Shown here piece after piece: positions 25,549 through 38,144 of a DNA stretch of 64,000 bases. Source of the stretch: Brugia malayi (taxonomy: Eukaryota > Nematoda > Chromadorea > Rhabditida > Onchocercidae); the NCBI RefSeq assembly GCF_000002995.4, contig NW_025062479.1, forward strand, positions 3,617,721-3,681,720, given 5' to 3'. The notes under the pieces were generated by a model. The model saw nothing but the letters and a program-made list of their open reading frames with translations. It ran no database searches and was not told the origin of the DNA. Position numbers and translations under genes: made by a program. Each line of letters opens with the position of its first letter. Position 1 is the first letter of the stretch.

Positions 25549-28500
25549 TCTGTAACACTTCCATAATCTTTCAAATTCACACGGTCATCAAGTTATAGTA
25601 AGTGATGGGCACAAAATTAAACATGTGGTAAACAATACAAGACTGTTCAGAAGGAGGAAAAGTTGTAATGGATCGGTAATGGAATCTCGAGCCATCACCA
25701 GTTAAAAAATGGAATATCAATCGTAAAAAGCAACTGAAACATAGTCAAATAAAGATCACATGTGAACTACCACTGCTTCTCTACTTTGATCGGAAGTAGC
25801 TGTAACATTATCCATTTACATCTATTTTATGCATAAAAGTGTCTGAATTAATACTTCGACGCTTTACCTTATATATATATATACCTTAAATATGATCTGA
25901 AGGACAATAAACATCATTAGAAGAGTAGGAATTAGCTCAAACACTAACTCTTATGTGTGTATTCATATAATTCTGTCAACATTTTCCTAATTCTACGATC
26001 GCATAATACCACGTTTTGGCATGAACCTGTTAGAAGATATGAGAGATGTTTTGTGCGTGTACGTCAAGCAAGGCAAGTTACAAGTGGACTTTTCGCAGGA
26101 GACTGACACTGGGACTTTCCCTTCCTCACCCAACAATCCCAAGTAACCAACAAATACCTTAACCTGGAATAAACCCCAGCACACTTCAGAGCAAACCACG
26201 TCAAATAATTAACGCAATTACGGTAAGTCCATCTCAGGACACATAGCGTCAATTATAGCTTAAATCTGGTATATGTGAAAAAGGTTGGAAAAATGGGGTG
26301 TAGTAAAGTTTGACCTGTTAGGGCATCTCATCATAAATGTGTTATTTGCAGAAACTACGAAAGGTGTATTTTGCAATGCAGCGTTACTGGAATCATGCAG
26401 CAAATGCAGCATGCGCTGCAGTGATGGCTATCACTTTGAACAATGAGTGGATCACGATGATAATGCCCGGAGGAATGTCGGTGGTACCTGTTGGGAACGG
26501 GTCCCTGTCCTTTTTTCCTGCAAGATTCACTTTTCCTACATCCAGTTCGCTATTTATCCTATGCCATCTCTCTCCTCATCTTATTCCATCTTCCCTCTTC
26601 CATCTTGCATCTCTCCATCTGTCCACACCTCGCAAATTCATTATCAGTTTTAGGAGAATGTAAAGTGGATTGACCCTTTTCCCTTTCATTCTCAATCTCC
26701 AATAAGTAGCACCCTACCGTAAAATTGTAAAATAAGAGTTGGTTGAAGGGATGAAGTTGCCGCAACCAGTCGCAAAGTAACGAACGGTCTGTTTGGAGAT
26801 TCAGCTGTCCCCAATTTTGTAGACGTTTCTGCCTGCTGGCAATACATTATTATTCTTTGATATGCAAAGGAACATACATCCAAGGACCGCCTTTCTTCCA
26901 TCCCCCTTTCCGCTTCTGAATGGCATTCAGCAACCCTAAAAGTTTTTCCGTACTGTTCTGAAATGACGACGAGTAGTTCTTTCACACATTAAGTGCTAGA
27001 CGAAAAGACAAGGATGCTAACCCGCAGGTGTAAGTGTATCCTTGTGAATGTCACTAAGAAATCCTGGAAGAGTAAGAAGTCAGATGGTTGATATTGCTGT
27101 TGCTAAATCAAAAAAGAAATGTATATATCATGTACACATTTATCTATATCTACATAGATATGTTTATATATATAATGTACATAAATATAATTTGAAATGT
27201 ATGGAAGGCACTAAACCCGAGTGGATATCTATTGGACTGCACTCTACAAAATGTACACTACAATGCGTATTTTTGTTTGGAAAAGTGGAGGGGTGCAATG
27301 GTGGAAGGATCTATGATGTGCCGCTGCCGGCGGGAGTGCCTGCGTCATGCCAACCGATTATGGCCTATATTCCCCTACGGCACTTTCACTTTTCACGATT
27401 CACCCCGACACAACAAGATCACGGATTTGGTGCTCTCAGGACCCGATCCCTCACCGGTTTCACCCCTCCCATCAATCCCTCCTTTCCCTTTCCCCTTTCA
27501 TTTTTCCTCCTCCACGTGTTACCATCCACAATTACATTAATATATGTTACTATTATTTACTTTGTTATTCTTCGGTGCTTCTTCACTTCTATCCTTCCAT
27601 AACCTGTACTACATAGTTTTATAGTTTACGAACACGTACCTGTACCTAAAGTTACCTTTTGTGCCATTCATTCATTTCACAAATCCTTCCTGACAGGAAC
27701 TGTTGTTTTCTTTTTAAATTTGGTAGGAAGTGAAGAAAGGAAGAAAGCATTTGTAGTTTAATCTGTAATTCCTTCGACTAGCAACCATTCCACTTTCCTT
27801 TTCGCTTGAAATATTCGTTCTTGGCATAGGGCTTTTATCATAAAAAACTGTGAAGAGTTTTGTTCTTACTGTCTTTATTTGTTCTTAATTATGCAAGACA
27901 ACTTTATTTATGATAAAAAGAACGAGTATATAGTTAGAGAAGATTACTTTCTTGGATTTCTAACGAAGACGAAATGCAGTAAATTTGTTCGAGAATGAAT
28001 CTACAAAAGGTACCAAATTATTTCCAGACCTGTATATGCAACATTTATTTCACATGCTAAGGTAAATGAGGCACATCATCCTGAGACCAGTCTTCTGTTT
28101 TGATGGCCGATGGCATTGCCATTGGCACTGCTGGCCATTTCTCTCTGTGTTCACCGAGTCATTATCCCTAACTACAAAAAACGAGTTTTCACCATAGAAG
28201 TGAAAATTATAGGCAAAAAATAAATTTAACTAATAACTAGAAAACAGTGTTGTATATGGTTGAACATCGGGACTATAGAAAATTGAAATCGAGCAGATTC
28301 CCCCCTCTATTGACATAATATGCTAATGTAATAAATAAGGCTGTCCATCAACTCAATTAATTTCAAAAAATCGAGTTCATGAGATGCGTCCCACAATTCA
28401 ATTTTGAGTGAAAATTTCTTCAGTTGACTCAATGATCTTTTTTTTTCAGCCACTCTTAGCTCAACTTGTCTCAGTCATATGCTTATATACCAGTTGTAAC

Positions 28501-30476
28501 AAGCATTTTAAAGATTATCGAAATTTGTATAGCATTACAAAACTTGAAGAACTAAAATTCCATCACACTTCTCTCCTTCCAGATAGTTAATAAAAATATT
28601 TACAGCAACTACTGTGTTTGATAAAAGCGATCTGTCCGAAAATGAGTTATCATCTAGTTTATTTGTAGTAAATCATGAACTAATGTTTAAAGACAACAGT
28701 AACACCGTTCATCAAATTGTCCTTATAAATATATTTAGAATTTCAGAAAAATCACTGTGTTCTTGTATTGTTTTTAGAAATCTTTTACTTACAAAGCCAA
28801 AAATTAGTAGTTAACTAAAATTAGGAACATTGCTTCAACTTTATTCTCGTAATTGATAGTCTTATAGCTCTAAACAGTGAATTTAATAACCTTCTGAATC
28901 ATCCGCAAGCTTCATACTATTCTATACTATTAAGTTGGAGGTTGATTTCTTTAGGTATCACTAGGAAAAGCTACAAATGCAGTATTTGGTAGCTGTCGCA
29001 TGTGTTAAAAAGTTTCCCAGAGCTCCATCGTTAGCATAACCGAAAAGCGATAATAACTAGTGGTGGCCAAGTTTAAGTGCGGAAATATAAGCACACCAGG
29101 AAATGCAAACAAATGGAAGTCAAACATTGTTTGCGGCAAGTAACAACAATCACCTACTGTTGCTGACCAGTGCACTCACTGGTCATCTCGGATGAAGAAC
29201 TCAACTTCGTCTCCTTCTTAATCATAACAACTTATATTTTTCGTTTTTCTACTCTTCATTATCTTATTCTACTTAGCTTCCATACTTGATCTACTTGGTA
29301 AACCGACATTATCCTAAATGTACTGAGAGGCATGTCTGGTCTTTTCCTGTTTTATTGAATTGTTGTTACAATGACAACAAACAAAAGAAGGTAAAAGAAA
29401 ACCGTTATTTATGCACATAGAGAAGAAGTTATTTGGATCTTTATTAATATATTGAACAGTTTATTTCAGCAAGACGTACTGATCTTGTTTTCACCTGTAA
29501 AAATTGTTTATTACCCATCTTCATTCACCTGACTTAGTTGAGCATTTTTTATGAACATTTCAGAGAAATATTGTAGTTTTTTTATCATATTACTTTAATA
29601 TAAGCGAACTTCCAAAAAATCATACTGATTTACGTCTTTCTAGAAGTTTTTGTCAGTTTGTCATACAGATGCCAATAAAATCTTACTCTTACCAAATATA
29701 TATAAATATTTGATATTCCAATATTTCATAAAAATTTTTGACTTCTAACTCGGATTTTAAATAGTGAAGATTAAACAATTTGAGACTTATTTTGAGAAAA
29801 AAAAACCATGTTTCAATTTTGGGCAAATCAAGAAGACATTTCGCACATCACTAGCTTATTATCAGAATACCTAATCATCAAACATATTATCAGACATATA
29901 AGAGTGACATTAAAATTAAGAATTTTTTCTAAGAGAGATGGATTCTCGAAAGTGCCTCAGGAATGCAACTTTGTCGCCATAGCAAACTGAGCGTCATGAA
30001 TGTGCACTCATTTGTATTCATTTGTAAATACATTCTTCAACTGTGTAGAAAAACTACAATTTATTCAGAGAAACGAACAAATAAGCTCGAAACTCTAATT
30101 TGGGACACTGAAGTATTAACGCCAAATTTTCATTGAATATTTTAGGATTTCAGGTAACTGGCTTTTCATAAAATTACAGCACAAGAACGTTAGTTTTTGA
30201 ATTGCACAAACAACAAGCTGCAAGTGCAGATTATGGAGAACTGCAAAACATAATAATTTCAAGTCTTTTCAAAATTGACTCTCTGTAATTTCAGCTGAGT
30301 CGAGTATTCTAATTAAACTATTAAAAGCTGGTACTTAATAAATTAATCAATTAATGTGTACAATGAATTCTAAGGTTCATAGCTAGAAGGACATAAAAAT
30401 ATTTTACGAATTAATTCTATTAGTTATTTACTGCTGACAGCATTTATGTGTATAATCGAGTATACTGGCGAGACTT
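25549..30476. other. Gene-poor 4.9 kb, with a GC-richer patch
   Basis: I recognise no gene here. From about 26000 to 27550 the base composition shifts upward, with pyrimidine-rich stretches (26500-26650, 27440-27520) and several overlapping open frames of up to 184 codons. The frames lack family similarity or splice structure. The segment 27120-27200 is an AT-rich TATATA tract. From 27600 to 30476 the sequence returns to ordinary AT-rich non-coding DNA; the last part should hold the ets gene promoter. Confidence 0.45.
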
Positions 30477-33400
30477 ATGGATACGTTGAATACGACAGTA
30501 ATCGGTACTCACGCCACATTGTCGTTAAATTCGTATCACCGATGGAATGCACTCAGTCCGTCTTTGATTTCAGAAAATGATGACGACAACAATGAGGTAT
30601 TCGTATTTATACCTTTTAATGCAATTAAATTAAGCTTATAATTCTCTCCATCGTAACTTCTCTGAAAAAATTTCTTTTCAGTAGGTAACAGCCTTGTTTA
30701 AACCGTGAATCCATAAGCAAAATTTATAAGAAAGGTGATTGGCAGTTTTAGCTCTTTCCCTTGACATTAGCGGCAGTGCCGTAAAACACACTTTTCGGTT
30801 GTACTGTCTTGAATTGATCGATCAGATGAAGGCATGTGGTCCAATGAAGATTGAGCATCCATTTGAGAACGATGATCAGGCCTATTTTTCTAATAACTCT
30901 GCTGGTACGACTTCTGCTGAACAACTACAACGTCGTCAACCATCGGGTTCAACTACAGTCGTTCCAACAATACCATTAGCATCCTGTGCCACTGCTGCAG
31001 CATCCCTGTCATCTGCATTCAACAAACGGCTTGTATCATCAAACAGAAATGTGAGCTTTTAAAGAAATCTTGCAACCATTTTAATTTGCATATGAAGCAC
31101 AAGTTGTAATGCTGTAAATCGTACTTCTTTCTACTTTCGAACTGTGAATCCACTGATTATCACAGTACAAGTTTCTCTTCCATGCTATTTTCGCTTAGTA
31201 TTTCATATTTTAATTAATAATTTTCTTTGCATAATATTCACAAACATCGCTTCTCTGCTTTTAAATTGTATACATCCTGCAAAAGTTACATAACTACACT
31301 ATTTGAAAAGTGTCCACACATCCTTCTATCATTTCATTAATCATAGTTCTTGCCCGCACCCTCTTTTATTCTTTTCTTTATCCGTAATTTCTTCGAAAGA
31401 AAATTTACCTATATAACACGTTGTTCGCATGCTGCTCGATTGCACCAGAATACTGAGAAGGCTATTTTTCCATGAGTGCTTGGAAATACAAGTAAGTATT
31501 TGGCGCAAAAATTTGCGGTGCAAGTGCATCTTAATCGTTCACGCCTACATACAATTATACCTGAAACTTTTCCACTGCATCGTTCAACCGGTTTTTGTTC
31601 TCACTAACGTCACAAACAATGGTAAAACACTGCAAAGTACAATTTTCAACAGACAGTTTTCAAGGTATTCTTTTTCCTTATTGCATGCCATCAACTTTCC
31701 CTCCAACAAACCACGTTCATATTATATAATAGATAGAAAAATATTAAAGAGCATGTTTACGATTTTAATATGCGCAATTTTTTTTTTGAATAATTTCATC
31801 CAAATTTGCAACCATCTTTAATTTTAAACGACACAACTTTTGCTCTTTGATATTTGTGAAAATTATTTTTTATGTGCTTGAATCTATCAATTTTATTATC
31901 GAACAGTAATATCTCCTTGTCTTACTTGTACCTTTCTTTAAACGAAATATTTGACATTTAAATATCGTTTATATTTAATGTCTCAAACAATAATCAAATT
32001 ACATCATCATCATCATTACCATGATCATCGTCATCATTATCGTTATTAACAGCAACAATAACTGCAGCAGCAGCATCATGACGGAAGGCGAAGCGCAGTT
32101 GACCAATGAGAGCGATTTATGCAAGCAAATTCTCGAGGTGAACAAACGCCGAGTATTTGTTGTTGTAGTATACATCCCACTTATGCCCATTAACTACTTC
32201 TGAGTACACAACAAGTATTTTCCTATGCATTTTTCATCTCATCTGCGACAATTAATTTGCTAACTTCGCTTTTAAGTTGAGTATCATCTCTGGAAAAACT
32301 ATATGAAATGAAATAAATGACATATTTCTTTGGAATCAGTATTTATTGTTGAAATTTATAAAATTATTTTATCGACACATGAATTAATTATTCTCTTATC
32401 TGTTATTTTCGTTTTTTATATGCGTATTACAAATTTTAAAAACTCATGAGATTTTTTTTCGATCTGCATCTGTGCTTATTTTATTTACCTGGACTCTACC
32501 TCTATAACACTTATTTCTAGGTTAATCATGAACCTAATGACATGTGTAAGTCAAATATCAATGCTGGAGCCATTTTGCTTCCTGATTATTTTTTTAAATT
32601 CTGATTTTATTCAACGAACTTGAAACGAGCGAAATATATTATTGTGATTTCGGAATTTGATTTTCCCAAGCCTGACATAGAAAATTATTTGCGTAAAATT
32701 TGGTTTTTGTATTGCAACATTCTGATTATAAATCTATCACCTTATATTTGATCCTAATTCATTTTTGGAACATGAAAGCTGCAAGTTTTGCATTATCATG
32801 GGCACATTTTTTTATTTTTATGCATGTCTTTTTCAATCTCAAGTCTGCTTCTAGACCAGGATCCATTAACTTTTATGCTTATATTTTAATCAGTGGCGAA
32901 ACGACTTGTGCTAGCATTTGAATGTCTCTATCTGATCCTCGATAATGGTCAAACCTAACTGCATATTGAACTGATGTGGGTATAACTTCAGCAGTGCAGA
33001 AACGTGCATAACTTCCGAATTACTTTGATGATACGGATGTCCTTTCAAAGGCAACTAGTGCGGAGTAAATAAACTTTGATATGGTTAGGAACTTAACAGT
33101 GATGTAATAATTAGTAATTAACTTTGTTTAATTTCATGCCTAATGCAAAAAAACTCATTATCGCGCTAACCTTATGCGACACTTTGTTTACATTGGTTTT
33201 AAAATAATAAAATTTGTGCCTCCTCTTTTCTTTCCCACCTTGACTTTCTTCTTCCCTTCCATCTTCTCTTTTAATTTTTTCATGTTTCATGTGATAAAAT
33301 CATTTAACAGCTTCATTAAAGATCAACGAAAATGTCTTTATCTTGTTATGCATTTTTCGATTATTGCGTTTATGATTATGAAACATGAAAGAAATACAAT

Positions 33401-36400
33401 TTTGATTTTTCAAGAATTTCAAAGATAATTAAGAAATATGAAATTGCAGGTGCTGCTAGCTAACGAGCGACAGTTTCATCGTGGATTGACGGATAATTCG
33501 ATCTCCATTTCTTTGATTAAAACTGAGCGAAATTCGCAATCAGGTTACAAGAATTAGTTTCTTTCTATTGTTTCAATATTATATATTTGTGTTTTTAATT
33601 TATGAAGTTCAAAGGTGAGGATTCAAACTGCTATTCAACTGCAACACAGCCTTCCACAACAGCCCCAATAGGAGCAACGACTGCTGAATTACCAGGAGAC
33701 CGCAGAGACGATGAAATATCAGTACCAACCAGTTCCGTAACGAATACGAACGATGCTGCTCAAATGGATATTTATCGGGATTTGATACTGCGACATCTCA
33801 TTCAGGACATAAATACAACATGTACCAAACTTGGACTACCAACAGGTCACTTTCCACTCTTTCGTTTTTCGCAATGTCAGAAAAGGCTTCCTAATTAATA
33901 ATTATTGCATGTAGAATCATTCAGAGCCAAAAACAAATAACATTCTATGTTATACGTTGCGGTTTGAAATTCTCACACCATAGTTATATGCTGGATATTT
34001 GGTAAGTGGCTATTAGTCTTTTAAAAAAGTTACAACTCAATTCATAGTTCCATGGCAGTAATCATTTAGACATTGCATAAAAACCTTTTGTAACTTCACG
34101 TTTTTTTTTTCCTTCTTTTTTTTATAACCAAAAAGAAAGTATTACAAATTACGTCGCATCCTATCTTTTATGGATTAGTTTGTTTTTCAAATAAAACTTT
34201 ACTTCCAATGTATATTTTGTAGCAGTACTGACTATATTTATACTTCGGTAGCAAAGTCTTATAAACAAATATAACAGCTGCATTCTTAATGACTGCTGTT
34301 TATCGATGGCATTCGATAAGCAGCTGCTGTATAACATTGTTTACGGGTCAAACCCACTGCTCGAACACCTGACCAGGATTGTTGAGTACCTTTTTGGGCT
34401 ATCTTCAAAGGTCGTGACTTATTTTAGAGATATGAAATATGGGTGTGATTGCGTTATTGTGGGTTGGACTTTCTTAGCATACAAACCAAAATCTTTATGA
34501 ACGGACAGATGTTGGTTTATCTGTGTTACCTCCTCATTTACCTATTCTCCATCTGCTCACTGTGTTTTTTTTCCATAATCAATTTCCCTCCTTGATTTCT
34601 TCATCCCATACAAACAATTTTAAATTGCCATTCATTTTTTTCTAACACTTTTTTATTTGTTAATTGAAAATGTTGCACAATTATTATTTTTTTTTTAACA
34701 AAAAAAAACATTAAAACTTGTAATATTCACAGCTGAAAACCAAGATGCTTACTTCTTATATTAGAGATTTTTTATAAATTTCTTATATTTTATATTAGAT
34801 ACAAATAGCTAAAGATTACATCCACATAGAAATCATTTATTTTCTCATATTTCTTTCCTGTTTATTTGATGGAATATCATGCAAATCAAGCATTGAAAAA
34901 GTATGGATCATCAATAAGTTTAGTTGTATGCTGTTTATCTGAATCCATTGGTTCGAAACTTCGTCGCATATCTTATCGAAACAATTGCTTTCACTTTCAT
35001 GCGCTGTGAAGCTATAAATCAAATTTGGTACATAAAAAGTCTTAAAATCAAAGTGGGTTAAGTGTGGAATAACTTTGAACGTTGTGGAGATAGAAAATTT
35101 TCTCTCTCTCAAAAATTAGATAGAAAATTCTCTCTTATGCTCTAGCTTTGCAGTTGCCATCAATTAATTTATACTTCGCAAGTTTTACTTCTGATCTTAT
35201 TCAAATACATCATGAAAGCTCTTATTTCAAAGTTAAAATCATTTGGAATGGAACTTTCATATTAAGTTTTATTCAAACAGCAAAATTTTAAGATCCACAA
35301 GCGTGGAGTGCTGAGCATAGTGCCCGCTGGATGTCTGAAATGTGCGTGCAATTTCAACTTCCCCCACCTCGACAATTATATATGAACGGACGTACTCTGT
35401 TATCAATGACACAGGACGACTTTATGGTTCGAGCACCAGAAGGTGGTGGTGATACGCTACATGCACAGTTACAATTATGGAAAACTGGTTAGGACTTCAT
35501 CTGAAATTTTATGTAAATGTTTTTGGACACAATGGCTTAAGTGTTGCTTTAAATTTTAGCACTTTTTTTAGCATATGATTCATACAGCCAGCAAAATAAT
35601 AATAATAACAACAACAACAATAACAGCATTAACAACAATAGTAATAGTAATAATAATAACAATAACAATAGCGGCAACAATCAAAACACCTCTCAAGCAA
35701 CTCAAAACTGCAGTCGTTCCTCGCAATACTGGGTTTGTTTCTTATTTATATTCACTACATTTCTGAAAAAAATTTTTAATTATATTATATTTCAACTTAG
35801 TCAGCAGTTTCGGTTTCTATTTCAAAATTAATTTCACGTTTTCAGTAACACAGCAGCAGCTTGTTTGTTGCACACTTTTTCTTTTTACCAGCCTTTTGTT
35901 TGAGTCAGAATGTATTTGTATGATTGAAGATGGAAGATTTATAAGATCAAATCAGATTTTTTTAATGGCTATCCCTTATAGTGTTATTTAAGTAGGTAAA
36001 AGTGATCTCATGATTACTGGAAAAAAATCCGATTAAATGAACAATTGCAGCTTTCCTCTTTTACACCTTTTTCTTCCATATTTACATCTTTTATAAATTT
36101 TCTGCCATGAACATAAGAATATTATTTCAAGATAAATCCATCTCCATTGGCGCTGAATGTAACAGAACAAGGAGAACTGCTGACATCAGCACAAGATTAT
36201 TTGAATAACTTCAATCCAAGCAACACCGAAGCGGCCATTAACATGAATTGTTATCCTAATAGTAAATGAACTATTATCCTAATATACAGCAATAATTTTT
36301 ATCATCAAAATTCAAATCATTTTTCTTTCTCCACATTGAAGATTTTCTAGTTTTTTCTGAACAGGAAAATGAACTATATTTCCATGTATATTTAAATAAT

Positions 36401-37284
36401 GATTCCACTACATTTGTTAGAATGATTTATTTTGATACAAAAGCTAAACATTTCGGCTACTTTTGAAATCTATTATTCAGTCGGATTTTATAAATTTTAG
36501 ATGCATATCAAAACGTATCTCAAGAAGGAACACTTCTTGGTAATGCCACTGTACAACAGCAATACTATGCTTCAGCTCAGGTTGCTGGAATCGGAATTTT
36601 ACCGAGCCCAAGTGATTCTGAAATATCCTCCAACGGCTCTTCAATGAATGATGGTAAAACTTAAAAAATTAGTCTTGGATTGGATAAATAAAATCAACAA
36701 GGAAATTAGAAAATCAAGATAAAACTATTGCAAAAAATGTTTATTGGCAAAAGAATAATTCAGCTTTCATAAAGTTGATCTTAGGTCTTAAGAAATTTAA
36801 TCCATACAAATTGAAGTAAATACTATTGATGGAACTGTCATTGATGCTCGCCAAACAGGCACACCGCAATTTCCACGGCATTCTGGTACAGTGCATCTTT
36901 GGCACTTTATTCGCGAGTTGTTGGATCATCCTAAGCAATATAGCTCATGTGTTAGATGGGTTGATAGGCAGGAAGGTATTATTTTTAACTTTGCAATTCT
37001 TTTTGTTTGACTTAAATATAGAAGAACGCAAATTTGTGCAAAATAAGTAAAAAAAAAAAAAAAAAGTGAACTAGAGATGGAGTCAATGTGCAATTTCAGG
37101 GACTTTCAAAATAGAATCATCACATCATCTAGCTCGTTTTTGGGGTCAGCGCAAAAATCGAGCTCAGATGAATTATGATAAATTGTCACGATCATTGCGA
37201 CAGTATTACAAGAAAGGTATTATTCAGAAACCGGAGAAGAAGCAACGCCTTGTTTACAAGTTTCTTCCTCCATATAACTTGTAA
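30477..37284 (+). CDS. ets-4: ETS transcription factor, SPDEF/ETS-4-like
   Basis: Ten exons in phase give about 550 residues: 30477-30596, 30826-31050, 33450-33543, 33615-33845, 35293-35487, 35572-35732, 36132-36261, 36501-36653, 36817-36975 and 37100-37284. Residues about 224-288 are a SAM/Pointed domain (DPQAWSAEHSARWMSEMCVQ to LHAQLQLWKT). An Asn-rich linker follows. The C-terminal 80 or so residues are the ETS DNA-binding domain: VHLWHFIRELLDHP, SSHHLARFWGQRKNRAQMNY, DKLSRSLRQYYKKGIIQKP and a terminal LVYKFLPPYNL. The YYKKGIIxKP motif is typical of the SPDEF subfamily, whose C. elegans member is ETS-4. It should bind GGA-core sites in the nucleus. The N-terminal exons 1-2 rest on phase and splice signals only; the domain exons are firm. 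Confidence 0.9.
32078..32137 (+). other. Possible alternative first exon of the ets gene
   Basis: An ATG-initiated open stretch of exactly 20 codons (MTEGEAQLTNESDLCKQILE) ends at a GAG|GTGAAC donor in phase 0. This is the same phase needed to join the exon at 33450 (VLLANERQ). The spliced product of exons 1-2 is also phase 0 into 33450. An alternative promoter inside the large intron would therefore give a shorter isoform without exons 1-2. Confidence 0.4.
35592..35676 (+). repeat. AAT/AAC trinucleotide tract coding poly-Asn
   Basis: Inside an ets exon, mixed AAT, AAC and AGT codons encode runs of asparagine with scattered serines between the Pointed and ETS domains. The codon mixture shows it is not a freshly expanded pure microsatellite. 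Confidence 0.85.
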
Positions 37285-37404
37285 CTGAATTGTTCGTTGT
37301 TCTTATTTTGTCTAAATACTGTCTCAACGTGGACAGTAATCAAGTAATGGTCATTAGGCCGTCGACCTTTTTTGAGGTCTTTTATCACTATTAGTACCAC
37401 GTAA

Positions 37405-37410
37405 AATAAA
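37405..37410 (+). terminator. Poly(A) signal of the ets gene
   Basis: AATAAA lies about 120 nt after the ets stop codon. Confidence 0.45.
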
Positions 37411-38144
37411 CGACAAGCAATTTTGTTCTATTTCCTTTTCCATTACCTGCTTATCCGCTGATCAAAATGATTGATACAAGTGGTATTTCAGAAGTAGATT
37501 TGATAAGTCGGAAAAACTCGTACCGCATAGATGTTTTGTATTTTTGCCTTTTTCAAGTATTCTTTTCAAGATTTTAAAATTGAGCTCATTTTCTTTCTTG
37601 TTATACGAATTCATTTCACTTATTATTGTGGTCTTTCATGGACAACAGCATTTCATCATAAACGAGCGTGCCTTTTTATCGTTTAGAATGAAATTCTTTC
37701 ATAGTTATTTATCAGTAAGATGTTGCATATCTCTCACTGCCTATTCCTAATGAAATGCTTGTGTCTCTTAAATTATTATTCCCCGTTATTTAAACTGTAT
37801 CGATTTCACTGATTACTCATTGGTTTCGTAATTCGGTGCAGGTTTACTATGCCATAAGAAAAAAAAAAATGAACACTTGCTGTAACATCAAAAGTAATCG
37901 ATTACTTAATTGGTAAACTGAACTAAAAAATTGAATTATTTCCATGTTCCTTAGTCTTTTTTTTCTGTCCTAAAAATGCCTGATGAAATTAATGAATGTT
38001 AACAAGCTTGAGAATTGGCAAAGAAAAGAATGAAGGCACTCCGTAGAAATTATTTTATGTGTTTTACCGATTACTGCTGAGCGACTACTATCAGTTATAG
38101 TAGAAATCCATTTCCACTCCGAGAGCTAAGTTTTGAAGATGCAT

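Noticed and set aside
27048..27602. A 184-codon open frame
   Set aside because: It runs through a TATA-rich tract and pyrimidine runs, has no recognisable domain, and other frames are open over the same bases.
30739..30825. Upstream extension of ets exon 2
   Set aside because: The extra codons cannot be joined to exon 1 in phase; the acceptor before ATGAAGGC at 30826 fits phase 0.
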